Shown piece by piece: positions 1 through 8,875 of a stretch of 64,000 nt of DNA. The DNA comes from an uncultured SAR86 cluster bacterium. Its GTDB lineage: Bacteria; Pseudomonadota; Gammaproteobacteria; Magnimaribacterales; AG-339-G14. Positions within the stretch are counted from its first letter, which is position 1. Every line of letters starts with the position of its first letter. A model generated the notes under the pieces. It had not been told where the DNA came from and ran no database searches. It was given only the letters and a program-made list of their open reading frames with translations. Made by a program: the position numbers and the translations under genes. Where the stretch lies: positions 168,696 to 232,695 of the forward strand of contig CACJNS010000001.1 of NCBI GenBank assembly GCA_902594855.1. The letters are read 5' to 3'.

Positions 1-898
1 TTAGGATGTAAAAAGAATGATAATTGGATGAAAGCTCAGCAGGTAAATCAGGAAAATAAAGCTTACCATCTGTCTTTAAATCTCTCAAAAACTCATTATA
101 TTTTTCATATAATTTTTTTCTATAGGATATATTTTCTCTGACAAAATTTAATTGGCTATCCAAAAAACTTGCTTGAAGTTCAGAGGGATAATAACTTCCA
201 CCAATTTCCCTCCAGGTGTATTTATCAGTAAGGCCTTTCAAGAGTTCTTGCCTGTTTGTTCCTCTCTCCCAAATCATCTGACATTTTTTAAAATAATTAT
301 TCTTCTTTATATAGAGAGCACCCGATAAACCAGCATGCAGGTTTTTTGTTTCATGAAAAGAGAAACAACCAAAGTCACCAAATGTTCCAGCTGAATGGCC
401 ATTAAGTTTTGATCCAAATGCCTGAGCGGCATCTTCTATTAAAATTATTTTCTTTTTTGAGCATATTTCTTTTAATTTCAGAATATCACCTAAGAATGAT
501 CCGTAATGAACCATAACAATGGCTCTAGTATTTCTATTAATTCTTTTTAGTACATCCTCAATCGATATTGTCATATTAGTATTTTGAATTTCTGCAAAGA
601 CAATTTTAATTCCAACTTTTGCAAATGCATTGGCTGTAGATGGAAAAGTATACGATGGCATAATTACTTCCCCAGAACCTATTTCATCCCTAATACAAAG
701 AGCGACAATATCAAGAGCAGAGCTACAGCTGTCGGTCAAAAGTATATTTTTTTTGCCAAGTATTTCAGTTATTTTTTGATGACAATTTTTTGTAAAGACT
801 CCATCTCCATAGAATTTATTTTCCTTAAATACTCTTTTTATATTTTCTAACTCATTACCAGTAATGTAAGGCTCATTAAAATTTATCTTATTTTTCAT
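1..898 (-). CDS. wecE: dTDP-4-amino-4,6-dideoxygalactose transaminase (WecE/RffA-like), 3' end cut by window
   Basis: PLP-dependent DegT/DnrJ/EryC1/StrS-family sugar aminotransferase. The start is the ATG at 898-896 (begins MKNKINFNEPYITGNELE) and the frame stays open to base 1, giving about 299 of an expected ~375 residues. Motifs resemble E. coli WecE closely: CGDG-type loop (FYGDGVFTKNC), EVIMPSYTFPSTANAFA, LIEDAAQAFGS, and the PLP-lysine segment CFSFHETKNLHAG near residue 185. WecE turns dTDP-4-keto-6-deoxyglucose into dTDP-Fuc4N using glutamate; RfbA and RfbB, which make the substrate, are encoded upstream in the same array. Its start overlaps the glycosyltransferase stop by 11 nt. The family call is firm; exact product stereochemistry is inferred. 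Confidence 0.88.
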   Translation of the reverse strand, partial: MKNKINFNEPYITGNELENIKRVFKENKFYGDGVFTKNCHQKITEILGKKNILLTDSCSSALDIVALCIRDEIGSGEVIMPSYTFPSTANAFAKVGIKIVFAEIQNTNMTISIEDVLKRINRNTRAIVMVHYGSFLGDILKLKEICSKKKIILIEDAAQAFGSKLNGHSAGTFGDFGCFSFHETKNLHAGLSGALYIKKNNYFKKCQMIWERGTNRQELLKGLTDKYTWREIGGSYYPSELQASFLDSQLNFVRENISYRKKLYEKYNEFLRDLKTDGKLYFPDLPAELSSNYHSFYIL

Positions 899-2132
899 AA
901 ACCCTCCGAACAGAAGTTGTATTTCGACCCAAAATAAAATTTATTGAATCTGATAAAAAAGATAAAAAAAGCCAAATATATAGATTGCTATATGAGCTTT
1001 TGGAAAATTTTATTTTCTTGAGATCATGAGATTCTAGAAATTCTTTAGAAACCAAATTAATATCTAATTTTTCTACCATCCTATAATTATTTTTAAAAGA
1101 TAAATTGTTCACTTTTTCTGGATCATTATAAAATTCATTTATTAAGTTCTTAATGCCAACTAATTTGAAGTTTTCAGGGAAACTAGACTCTGAAAAGTTA
1201 TAATCTTCTAAATCATGTAAGAACCCAGGAGATAGAAATTTATGTTCTTCTAATGCGATAATGCTGGGAATTCCTGATGACGATAAATAAGTTAGAGATG
1301 TTCCTGATGAAACTATGATATCTGAATCTTGAATTAGAAGTAGAAGATCTTTTTTTTCCACATTACCTAAGAAACTAACTCTTTCTTCCAAAGAAAGATT
1401 TTTGCATTTTTGTTCTAAAGTTTTTCTGTAGGCACCATCTCCTATGACATCTATTTTGAGATTTTTATTGCAAAGATCTTTAAGTATTTCAATTGTTCCA
1501 AGTATGAACTTTTTGTATTTCTCTAATCTTCCAACTATCACAATTTTATTATTAATATTTTTTTTTCTCAGCGGCTCAAGTAGTTCTATTCCTGTAGGAA
1601 CGCATATAAATTTTTCTGTATTTTTGATCTTATTAAATGTTACAGCATCCTTTCTAGTTTTCTCCGGGCCGAAAAATATCAAAACCTCATCATTAAATAA
1701 TTTTTTTCTAAAAAAGGTCTCAGGCAAAGTAAGATTTCCATCTCTTCCCCAACTTAGAAAGTTAGCATGGTAAACGCCATAAGAAATTTTATTGAGATTT
1801 TTCTTTGGTAGTAAATTTTTTAAAACGAAATAAGTAAAGGGGCATGTAACATGAATCTTTTGATTTGATAAAAAGTCTTTTATTTTTGATCTATTGATCC
1901 CGAAAAAAGGAAAAGAAGAACTAATAATTCTAGGGATAAAGAAATTACCGAAATCCGATAAAAAATTGATTTCGCAATGAATTGAATATTCTCTTAACAT
2001 CTTGTGATCAAGATCTTTTTTTCTCATGACTAAAACTTTCGAGTTTATGGACTGTTTTTTTAGAGCTTTAACTAGGGAGAGAATATAATATTGTGTTCCT
2101 CCAGTATTCAATCTAGACAATAGAAAAATCAT
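888..2132 (-). CDS. GT-B fold glycosyltransferase (group 1/GT4-like)
   Basis: 414 aa. The N-terminus carries the Gly-rich donor-fold motif RLNTGGTQYYILSLVKAL (about residues 7-24), and the C-terminal half has IVIVGRLEKYKK near 200, then VIGDGAYRKTLEQ and VSFLGNVEKKDLLLLI, as in GT4-type nucleotide-sugar transferases. The usual E-x7-E segment is replaced by SSGTSLTYLSSSGIPSIIAL, so it is a divergent member and the sugar cannot be predicted. It starts with an ATG that overlaps the flippase stop by 4 nt (ATGA), implying translational coupling. It probably adds one sugar of the O-antigen-like repeat in the cytoplasm. It is the only clear glycosyltransferase in the window, so others must lie beyond the left edge or elsewhere. 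Confidence 0.82.
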   Translation of the reverse strand: MIFLLSRLNTGGTQYYILSLVKALKKQSINSKVLVMRKKDLDHKMLREYSIHCEINFLSDFGNFFIPRIISSSFPFFGINRSKIKDFLSNQKIHVTCPFTYFVLKNLLPKKNLNKISYGVYHANFLSWGRDGNLTLPETFFRKKLFNDEVLIFFGPEKTRKDAVTFNKIKNTEKFICVPTGIELLEPLRKKNINNKIVIVGRLEKYKKFILGTIEILKDLCNKNLKIDVIGDGAYRKTLEQKCKNLSLEERVSFLGNVEKKDLLLLIQDSDIIVSSGTSLTYLSSSGIPSIIALEEHKFLSPGFLHDLEDYNFSESSFPENFKLVGIKNLINEFYNDPEKVNNLSFKNNYRMVEKLDINLVSKEFLESHDLKKIKFSKSSYSNLYIWLFLSFLSDSINFILGRNTTSVRRVYEK

Positions 2133-3367
2133 TTTTTTATTAACTTAGTAAATATGATTAACATTAAAAATGAGTAAAGAACATATGAAATTGAATAAGC
2201 TCTATATACAGAAACTAGAGATGCATCATTGGATATAAAAAGTGTGGTTATACAAATTAGTAAAAAAAACTGAATCAACTCTAGGGGTAAAATATACCAA
2301 ATAAGTGCTCTTGAAACAGCTACCATTCCTAGGGAGTAAGCTATGACTTTCATAAAATCTCCAAAAAATTGATAGGGAAGAAAATCAGCTATAAACAAAA
2401 ACTTATCTGATAATAAAATTGGAATAAAAAAGTTAGAAAAATAGTAAAATCCAGAACTTAAAATCACAAAAATTGGAAGAATAAGCTTGAAATATTCCAG
2501 ATATAGCAACTTAATTTGAGCTTCTCTTGAAACTTCCTTTAACCTAGGTAATAAATAGAAAGTAAAAAAACTCACATAAAAAGAGAAATGAGCAACTGAA
2601 ATCCTATTTACTGCTTGCCAATATCCTGCATCTGCATATCCTAAAATCCTTATTATGATTTCTCTAATTATAAATTCTATTAATGGAACAGATAATGCAC
2701 CCATCAGGAATATAAAAGAATATTTAAATGAACTCCCTAAAATATCTTTTTTTAAAGAAATCTTTCTAAATATTACTGGCTTGCGATAACAATAGTGAAT
2801 AAGGATCGGAAAAATTAATGAAAGAAATCCAAAAATAAAAGCAATTAGAACTCCATTAAATCCATAAGAGTTAATTAATATTATTGAAATTATTATGGAA
2901 AGAAAGTTTCCAAAAATTTGAATTAACGAGAAATCATATGTCTTTAACAATCCATTAAGAAAAGATTGATAAAAATTAATATATGAAAAAAATAGAACAG
3001 CAGATGCAAGTATATTTATAGACCAGAAGTATTCTTCGCTTTTAAATAGTAACAAGGATATATTCTTTGAAAAAATAAAAATAAGAAGTGAAATAAACAA
3101 TGAACAAAAAAGGCTAATACTTTGAAAATTATCTGAAAGATCTTGCAGTAAAGTTTCATCATTCTTATTTTTGCTTGTAAGTGTGATTATTCCATTAGAA
3201 ATTCCCCCGCCTGAAAAGGCAAAAATCAAAGAAACAAAAGAAATAAAATGTCCTATCAAACCTATTCCCTCCGGACCAAGATTTGAAGCACTTACTTTTA
3301 TAAAAACTAAAGAAGATAATAACTTAGAAAAATTAGCTGCAGAAATTAAAAGGAATTTTGTTGTCAC
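2129..3367 (-). CDS. wzx: Wzx/WzxE-like lipid-linked oligosaccharide flippase
   Basis: 412 aa, strongly hydrophobic, with about 10-12 predicted membrane segments. The N-terminus (SASNLGPEGIGLIGHFISF, then GGGISNGII) matches the start of WzxE-type O-antigen/ECA translocases, which have FGPxGLG followed by GAGIFNG. It would flip undecaprenyl-pyrophosphate-linked repeat units to the periplasmic face of the inner membrane. A GTG at 3367 is the chosen start, 3 nt after the rfbA stop; no upstream ATG in frame fits. Neighbours RfbA/RfbB/WecE resemble the enterobacterial common antigen set, consistent with a WzxE-like flippase handling a Fuc4N-containing unit. Substrate is inference. Confidence 0.85.
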   Translation of the reverse strand: MTTKFLLISAANFSKLLSSLVFIKVSASNLGPEGIGLIGHFISFVSLIFAFSGGGISNGIITLTSKNKNDETLLQDLSDNFQSISLFCSLFISLLIFIFSKNISLLLFKSEEYFWSINILASAVLFFSYINFYQSFLNGLLKTYDFSLIQIFGNFLSIIISIILINSYGFNGVLIAFIFGFLSLIFPILIHYCYRKPVIFRKISLKKDILGSSFKYSFIFLMGALSVPLIEFIIREIIIRILGYADAGYWQAVNRISVAHFSFYVSFFTFYLLPRLKEVSREAQIKLLYLEYFKLILPIFVILSSGFYYFSNFFIPILLSDKFLFIADFLPYQFFGDFMKVIAYSLGMVAVSRALIWYILPLELIQFFLLICITTLFISNDASLVSVYRAYSISYVLYSFLMLIIFTKLIKK

Positions 3368-3370
3368 AAT

Positions 3371-4243
3371 TTATCTTAGTATATTTTTAAGATATGAGTG
3401 ATAGTCCGAACCTTTAAATTTTTGAGAATTTTTCAAAATTGTGTCTTTATCTAACCAACCATGATTGAAGGAAATTTCTTCGAGACATGCTATTTTAAAT
3501 TTCTGTTTATCTTCAATATTTTGAATGAAATTTGAAGCATCATTGAATGCATCAAAAGTTCCAACATCAAACCAAACGAATCCTCGATTTAAAGTTACTG
3601 CACTCAATCTACCTTCTTTCAAATAAAGTTTATTTAAATCAGTTATTTCTAACTCTCCCCTTGAAGAAGGAGACAACTTTTTAACTAAATTAACAACATC
3701 GCTTTTATAAATGTATAAACCAGTTGCAACTTGATTAGATATAGGATTTTTAGGTTTTTCTGTTAACTTCTTTACTTGACCTTTTTGATCATATTCAATA
3801 ACACCAAATCTCTCAGGATCTTGAACGTCATAACCAAAAATAGTTGCTCCTTTGTTATTTTTAACCGCTTTCTCTACTACTTGATATAAGTTGTTGCCAT
3901 AAAAAAAGTTATCTCCCAAAATAAGAGCAACGTTATCTTCAGAAATAAACTCTTTTCCAATTAAAAAAGCTTCCGATATACCTTTTGGACTATCTTGGAT
4001 TTTAAAAGAAATAGAAATCCCAAAATTACTACCATCACCTAATAATGATCTAAAAGAATTTAAATCTTTTTCATTACAAATGATTAGTATGTCTCTTATT
4101 CCAAGCAGCATTAAAATCGACAATGGATAATAAATCATTGGTTTATTGTAAATAGGAAGAAAATGTTTATTTATTACGCTACTTACAGGAAAGAGTCTTG
4201 AACCTGTTCCACCTGCGAGAATTATCCCTTTATTTAAATTCAT
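3371..4243 (-). CDS. rfbA: Glucose-1-phosphate thymidylyltransferase
   Basis: 290 aa, the usual length for RfbA/RffH. It makes dTDP-glucose from dTTP and glucose-1-phosphate. The N-terminal nucleotide-binding signature is GGTGSRLFPVSSVINKHFLP followed by KPMIYYPLSILM; ALILGDNFFYG holds the metal-binding Asp, and EKPKNPISNQVATGLYIY and LSPSSRGELEITDLNKLYL are family hallmarks. It overlaps the rfbB stop by 14 nt. No RfbC or RfbD follows, so the dTDP-4-keto-6-deoxyglucose made here is more likely routed to WecE than to rhamnose, unless those genes lie elsewhere. Confidence 0.96.
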   Translation of the reverse strand: MNLNKGIILAGGTGSRLFPVSSVINKHFLPIYNKPMIYYPLSILMLLGIRDILIICNEKDLNSFRSLLGDGSNFGISISFKIQDSPKGISEAFLIGKEFISEDNVALILGDNFFYGNNLYQVVEKAVKNNKGATIFGYDVQDPERFGVIEYDQKGQVKKLTEKPKNPISNQVATGLYIYKSDVVNLVKKLSPSSRGELEITDLNKLYLKEGRLSAVTLNRGFVWFDVGTFDAFNDASNFIQNIEDKQKFKIACLEEISFNHGWLDKDTILKNSQKFKGSDYHSYLKNILR

Positions 4244-5195
4244 TTAGATACCAATCAACTGTGGTTTCAAGCCCAGAAATAAGATTAAATTTTGGCTCCC
4301 ATCCCAAAACTTTTTTTGCTTTATCACTATTAATAGAATATCTGAAGTCATGTGCTGCCCTATCTTTTACATATTTTATTTTAGCAGAGATACTTTTTTT
4401 AATTTTTTTAGAAAAGATATCTTGAATTAGATTTATTATTTCGATGTTAGAACATTCTTGATTACCACCAATGTTATATGTATTACCAACCTCTCCCTTT
4501 TCAGAAATTTGGATTAAAGCATCAACATGATCTTCAACGTAAAGCCAATCTCTAATTTGATTTCCAGAGCCATAAACAGGTATTTCTTTTCCATGTTGTA
4601 AATTAAAAATTATTTTTGGTATAAATTTTTCTTTATCTTGGTTGGGGCCAAAATTATTTGAACAATTTGAGATAAAAGTTTTGATTCCAAATGTCTTATT
4701 CCAAGCCCTTACCAAATGATCTGATGAAGCCTTTGATGCCGAGTAAGGAGAGTTTGGAAAAAACTTTGAATTTTCAGTAAATGATTTATCACTTATTTCT
4801 AAATCACCATAAACTTCGTCAGTAGAAATATGCTGGAAAGTAACTTTATTTTCTAAGTTATTTTTTCTTATTGATTCTAGAAGATTAAATGTGCCAATAA
4901 TATTTGAATCAATAAACTCTCTAGGGGAAGCTATTGATCTATCAACGTGCGATTCTGCTGCTAGATGATATATGTGATCAGGATTAAAATCTTTAATAAC
5001 TTCGTGTACTAAATCATGATTTTTTAAATCAATCTTTGAAAAAAAATAATTGTCATATTTTTTTATAAATTTCCTATTTGAAGCATAGTTCAGTTTGTCA
5101 ATATTCATAATTATTGATGAATCGTTATCGATAAGCTTATTAATCAAATTCGATCCAATAAAACCTGCGCCTCCAGTTACAATGATTTTTTTCAT
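4230..5195 (-). CDS. rfbB: dTDP-glucose 4,6-dehydratase
   Basis: 321 aa extended short-chain dehydrogenase. The Rossmann motif is TGGAGFIGSNLINKL (residues 7-21). The active site has HISTDEVYGDL (Thr-Asp-Glu) and the Tyr-Lys pair in SPYSASKASSDHLV; SHVDRSI and NCSNNFGPNQDKEKFIPK are RmlB signatures. It converts dTDP-glucose to dTDP-4-keto-6-deoxyglucose, the shared precursor of Fuc4N, rhamnose and related sugars. It is slightly shorter than E. coli RmlB (361 aa) but keeps all motifs. Its start overlaps the wzy stop by 4 nt and its end overlaps rfbA by 14 nt, so it is clearly in the polysaccharide operon. Confidence 0.96.
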   Translation of the reverse strand: MKKIIVTGGAGFIGSNLINKLIDNDSSIIMNIDKLNYASNRKFIKKYDNYFFSKIDLKNHDLVHEVIKDFNPDHIYHLAAESHVDRSIASPREFIDSNIIGTFNLLESIRKNNLENKVTFQHISTDEVYGDLEISDKSFTENSKFFPNSPYSASKASSDHLVRAWNKTFGIKTFISNCSNNFGPNQDKEKFIPKIIFNLQHGKEIPVYGSGNQIRDWLYVEDHVDALIQISEKGEVGNTYNIGGNQECSNIEIINLIQDIFSKKIKKSISAKIKYVKDRAAHDFRYSINSDKAKKVLGWEPKFNLISGLETTVDWYLNEFK

Positions 5196-6178
5196 AACAA
5201 AAAATTTATAGTTGATGGATTAAATATAGTAGGCAAAGCCAGCATAAAACTAACTATGAAATAAGACATTATTCTAGAAGGAGAATGCTTGATATTACTT
5301 ATTATCACCAGGATAAATGGGGTAAGTATCATTAAACTAAATAAGGAAATCCTTTCTGAGAGGACAGAAGGCAAATAAGTTGAATTAAAACTTATTATTA
5401 GACAATAAATACCAAAGCTTAAAATGGGCCTTTCATAATTAAAAAGAACCTGAGATAAAAGAAAAAATAGAGTAATCATTAAAATAAGAAATACATAGTA
5501 CTGACTGTAATCTGCTCCAACTGTAAGTTGTATATCTGAATATTCCGTATAGTTCTGAAAATAAAAAACGAAAAAAAACGAAGATAAACCAGCTATAAAA
5601 AGACTTGTAATCTTTAAAAGACTATTTGCTCTGCTATTAGAAAAGAAAAGTAAAGGCAAGAAAATAATTGATGAATTATGAATTAAGATGGGTATTAAAG
5701 ATAATAATAATTTTTTCAAGAAACCTTGATTGTAAAATCTCAGTAGAATGTATGTAAAAACCACTGCAGCAAATAAACTTCTATAAATATTTTCAAACCC
5801 AAGAAAAAAGGGGAAAAATATTGTTATTGGAATTAGGAAATAAATTGGCAATTTTAATATTTTAAAATTTTGATAAAAGAGAAATAAAATAATGTAATCA
5901 AGGATTATTAATGAAAAAGGTGGCGGAATTAAAGAAGAAATAATATTAAGTGAAAACCAAAATAAACCTTCTCTCAAATAGTAAAGCTCAAAAAGATCTG
6001 AAAAGGAAAGATTGTTTATACCTGTATAAACCAACATATCTACTTGGACAGGACCGAACCTCAAAAAAAAAGGCAACGAAATTAAGTAAAGACTAGATAT
6101 GAAGAAAGAAAGTCTTCTATCAAAAGGAGCAAGGTAAATAGCTGCAATTAAGAAGAATAAAATGAAATATAGTTGCAT
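5192..6178 (-). CDS. wzy: Wzy/EpsG-like polysaccharide polymerase
   Basis: 328 aa and almost entirely hydrophobic, with about 9-10 membrane spans. FENIYRSLFAAVVFTYILL, HNSSIIFLPLLFF and SERISLFSLMILTPF resemble the EpsG/Wzy polymerase family, which joins undecaprenyl-linked repeat units in the periplasm. Such proteins diverge quickly, so the call rests on topology, these short motifs and position between Wzz and the dTDP-sugar genes. The start is ATG 6178, 9 nt after the wzz stop. An O-antigen ligase (WaaL-like) is an alternative, but ligases usually have a larger periplasmic loop. Confidence 0.7.
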   Translation of the reverse strand: MQLYFILFFLIAAIYLAPFDRRLSFFISSLYLISLPFFLRFGPVQVDMLVYTGINNLSFSDLFELYYLREGLFWFSLNIISSLIPPPFSLIILDYIILFLFYQNFKILKLPIYFLIPITIFFPFFLGFENIYRSLFAAVVFTYILLRFYNQGFLKKLLLSLIPILIHNSSIIFLPLLFFSNSRANSLLKITSLFIAGLSSFFFVFYFQNYTEYSDIQLTVGADYSQYYVFLILMITLFFLLSQVLFNYERPILSFGIYCLIISFNSTYLPSVLSERISLFSLMILTPFILVIISNIKHSPSRIMSYFIVSFMLALPTIFNPSTINFLL

Positions 6179-6187
6179 CAGCTGATA

Positions 6188-7042
6188 CTATTGATCAATT
6201 ATCCTAAAAAAAAGCGTGTATAAAAAAACTACAGTGTTGAAAATTAGAAGAGAAATCAATATAAATAAAAAGAATCCTATTTTTTGTGACAAAGGATTAA
6301 AATATGGTTTCTGTATGGTCTTTAGGTAATATTCTTCTCTAGATTCTGCAAGTGCAATTACTCCGTAAGATTCTGCTGCTAAAGAAGAGAGAACCTCTTT
6401 AATTTGAGAAAGATTTTCTGTGCTTAGCTTTGCTTTAACAAATTCCAACTTTTTACGAGCTTCTTCTAAATCCTTTTCTCTTATTTTGGAATTTGCTTTA
6501 TCAATGATTTTTTGAAGAGTGCTCTGAGACAGTCCAGGTGATGAAGATGTGATTTCTAGATCAAATGTATTGAAATCCTCATCAAAATCAACATGAAACC
6601 TTTTTTTAAATCTATCATGAGCCAAAAAAATATTTTTAGAATTCAAATTATCTTCTAAATTACTCCATATGGATTTAGCTTTCCTAGCTCCAATCAGATC
6701 ACTGAGTAAATCGGGTTCAAGCACTTCGATGAAAAAATCAATTGAATCGAATAGTTTAAGACAATATGAAGCCTGATTATCCATTTGAGATAGATTTAAA
6801 TTGAATCCTCCTAAGTCAGCCAATCTATCAAACGAAGATGAATTCATTGATGAGGATTCAGAATTAGTGGTATACAAAACAGAAGAGGATTCATAAAAGT
6901 CATCATAAAAAAAATAAGAAACAGAACTTAATATTAAAGAAATAATGGATGTGAAAAAGAATAACCTTTTGTTTTCAATTAAAGAAGAAACAACTGACTT
7001 AATATCTATTTCGTCACTTTTTATATCCTCTGAAGACATCAT
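6188..7042 (-). CDS. wzz: Wzz-type polysaccharide chain-length determinant
   Basis: 284 aa. One membrane helix near residues 28-46 and a second near 253-275 flank a periplasmic domain rich in predicted helix (AREKDLEEARKKLEFVKAKL region near 190-210, likely coiled coil). The segment just before the last helix is Pro-containing (KPYFNPLSQKIGFF), as in Wzz proteins. It would set the modal length of the Wzy-made chain at the inner membrane. The start has two adjacent Met codons (7042 and 7039); 7042 lies 2 nt after the transaldolase stop. There is no tyrosine-kinase domain, so it is the short O-antigen type rather than Wzc. Confidence 0.8.
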   Translation of the reverse strand: MMSSEDIKSDEIDIKSVVSSLIENKRLFFFTSIISLILSSVSYFFYDDFYESSSVLYTTNSESSSMNSSSFDRLADLGGFNLNLSQMDNQASYCLKLFDSIDFFIEVLEPDLLSDLIGARKAKSIWSNLEDNLNSKNIFLAHDRFKKRFHVDFDEDFNTFDLEITSSSPGLSQSTLQKIIDKANSKIREKDLEEARKKLEFVKAKLSTENLSQIKEVLSSLAAESYGVIALAESREEYYLKTIQKPYFNPLSQKIGFFLFILISLLIFNTVVFLYTLFFRIIDQ

Positions 7043-7044
7043 TA

Positions 7045-7743
7045 TTAAATATCAAATCCTGCGGAAACCGCATCGTCGTAAAACATTTTTACTGTTTCAA
7101 GAGAAAACTCCTCAAGATCTTTATTGAAAGTTTTCATTGCACTTAATATGTCCGGAGTGACTGTAATTATGTCACATCCACAATCTTCAGCTTGGATTAT
7201 ATTCAGAGCTTCTCTAGGACTTGCCCATAATATTTCTTTCTCTGGATTATCTTTGGAAAGGTCAACTGCATATTTCATAAATGGAATTGGATCTAAACCA
7301 GTATTTGCAATCCTGCCAGCAAATATCGAAATTACTGCAGGAGTTTGATCAACCACAGAATCGATGACCGTTTTAATTTGTTCTTTTGTAAAGATAGCAG
7401 TTATATTGGTTTTTATTTTTGATGAAGACAGCTTTTTTACAAGCTCAGAAGTACTTTGACCAAGTGTATTAGTTACTGGAATTTTTACATAAACATTCTC
7501 TCCTAAACTAGCCAATATTTCTGCCTGTCTTCTCATATCTTCAATGTCGTCTGAAAATACCTCAAAAGATATTGGTAAATCTTTAATTTCTAATAAAACA
7601 TCTTTAGCAAACTGAAGGTAATCTTTTATGCCAGATTTTTTCATTAAGGTTGGATTAGTTGTGAATCCTGAAACAGAGCCTGATTCGTAGGCTTTTATCA
7701 TTTCGTCAATATCTGCTCCATCGGCAAAGACTTTAATTTTCAC
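7045..7743 (-). CDS. Transaldolase / fructose-6-phosphate aldolase family protein
   Basis: 232 aa TIM-barrel class I aldolase of the short transaldolase family. Signatures are KVFADGADIDEM, GFTTNPTLMKKSG, the Schiff-base lysine in VYVKIPVTN (about residue 85), TAIFTKEQI and VSIFAGRIANTGLDP. It begins with GTG at 7743, overlapping the upstream SIS gene stop by 4 nt (GTGA). Located with a sedoheptulose-phosphate-isomerase-like protein, a GmhB-like phosphatase and a sugar nucleotidyltransferase, it may supply or consume a 7-carbon ketose phosphate for a heptose-type nucleotide sugar. A housekeeping pentose-phosphate role is also possible. Confidence 0.85.
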   Translation of the reverse strand: MKIKVFADGADIDEMIKAYESGSVSGFTTNPTLMKKSGIKDYLQFAKDVLLEIKDLPISFEVFSDDIEDMRRQAEILASLGENVYVKIPVTNTLGQSTSELVKKLSSSKIKTNITAIFTKEQIKTVIDSVVDQTPAVISIFAGRIANTGLDPIPFMKYAVDLSKDNPEKEILWASPREALNIIQAEDCGCDIITVTPDILSAMKTFNKDLEEFSLETVKMFYDDAVSAGFDI

Positions 7744-8336
7744 TTAGTTGACTCCCATTTCATTTGATTTTCTAGTATTTTCGGATGAGAAACTAATAAG
7801 TGCCATATCACAGCTTGCCACCCTTCAGTATGCGGAGTGACCAAAGTTTCTTCTAAAGTTGGAATGACTATAACTAGATCACTTGATTGTTTTGTGAAGC
7901 CTCCGTCTCTTCCAACAACGCCTAATATTGGCGAGCCATTCTCACGAGCTAATTCGATACATCTAACAAGATTTGGGCTAATATTTTTTTCTAAATTTCC
8001 GCCTCCCACTGAGAAAATAAAAAGTCCATCATTTGAGGAAAACTTACTTACTTTCAGCCAGTTAGAGTAAGAAGTATCCCACCCGTCATCATTAACTCTA
8101 GCTGTTAATTCAGAAACATTATCAGAAGGCGTATAGCATTCTAAATTTGATATTTTCCTAAAATCGCAAACTGCATGACTAGCATGGCCCGCGCCTCCTC
8201 CAGATCCAACAAAAAAAAGCCTTCCTCCAGATGACTTTATTTCACTAATTGAATCAGCCATTTTTTCTATGATGTTATCATCCAAATATTCAGCTATTTG
8301 GATAGTTTGTTTCAGGTATTGAGTGGAAAAATTCAT
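7740..8336 (-). CDS. SIS-domain sugar-phosphate isomerase, GmhA-like
   Basis: 198 aa with one SIS domain: FFVGSGGGAGHASHAVCDFRK (about 42-62), IFSVGGGNLEKNIS and a C-terminal TPHTEGWQAVIWHLLV that carries the His expected in phosphoheptose isomerases. GmhA converts sedoheptulose 7-phosphate to D-glycero-D-manno-heptose 7-phosphate. It is divergent from the more canonical GmhA at 21888-22451 in this window: GSGGGAGHASH replaces GNGGSAAEAQH, so the substrate may differ. An AGGAGG ribosome-binding site precedes ATG 8336. The HAD phosphatase, nucleotidyltransferase and transaldolase genes beside it support a sugar-nucleotide role. Confidence 0.8.
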   Translation of the reverse strand: MNFSTQYLKQTIQIAEYLDDNIIEKMADSISEIKSSGGRLFFVGSGGGAGHASHAVCDFRKISNLECYTPSDNVSELTARVNDDGWDTSYSNWLKVSKFSSNDGLFIFSVGGGNLEKNISPNLVRCIELARENGSPILGVVGRDGGFTKQSSDLVIVIPTLEETLVTPHTEGWQAVIWHLLVSHPKILENQMKWESTK

Positions 8337-8339
8337 GGG

Positions 8340-8345
8340 CCTCCT
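8340..8345 (-). promoter_or_regulatory. Shine-Dalgarno site of the GmhA-like gene
   Basis: AGGAGG on the minus strand, 3 nt before ATG 8336. A full match is unusual here, since most starts in the window lack any recognisable site, and it fixes this start. The 26-nt gap to the upstream gene and this site suggest the isomerase is independently well translated. Confidence 0.65.
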
Positions 8346-8362
8346 ATTTTTAAGGTGTAATT

Positions 8363-8875
8363 CTAAACTAATTCAGTCAAAGAATTTACAGAAAATTTAG
8401 AAGTGACCTCCTGATTGTATTTTGTTCTTAACAAAATAAATTCAACGTTAGCTCTTTCTGCAGCAACTAAATCTTTGATGGAGTCTCCAATAAAAATTGA
8501 TTCACTTCTTGATAAATTATATTTTTCAATTAATTTGTTGATCATTCCAGGTTTAGGTTTTCTACAGTCACAATTATGATTATCATCATGAGGACAAACA
8601 GCAATCTCTTTCAGCTTTATAAAAGAGATAATTTTACTATGCATTTCTTTTAAAATTTCTATATTGAGAAGTTTTCTGGAAATATCAGGTTGATTAGTGA
8701 CTAAAAAAATATTTTTTTCATTAGGAATTTTTTTTGTGAAATCTAAAAAATCTTCTCTTAAAAAAAATTCTTCAATAACTCTTGGAGAGCTGATTACTCC
8801 CTCTCTTTCTATTACCTGATTCACTATACCATCTCTATCTAAGAAGATATTTTTAAATTCATTTAAATTGATCAT
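8363..8875 (-). CDS. gmhB: HAD-superfamily heptose-bisphosphate phosphatase (GmhB-like)
   Basis: 170 aa. HAD motif I is NIFLDRDGIVNQ (residues 10-21), motif II is FLVTNQPDISR and motif IV is FIGDSIKDLVAAERA. The insertion CPHDDNHNCDCRKPKPGM holds the Cys/His zinc loop and the RKPKP motif diagnostic of GmhB/histidinol-phosphatase-type enzymes. GmhB removes the 7-phosphate from D-glycero-D-manno-heptose 1,7-bisphosphate. It overlaps the hddC-like gene by 17 nt. No HldE-type kinase is visible here, so the phosphorylating step must be elsewhere, or the substrate is another sugar bisphosphate. Confidence 0.88.
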   Translation of the reverse strand: MINLNEFKNIFLDRDGIVNQVIEREGVISSPRVIEEFFLREDFLDFTKKIPNEKNIFLVTNQPDISRKLLNIEILKEMHSKIISFIKLKEIAVCPHDDNHNCDCRKPKPGMINKLIEKYNLSRSESIFIGDSIKDLVAAERANVEFILLRTKYNQEVTSKFSVNSLTELV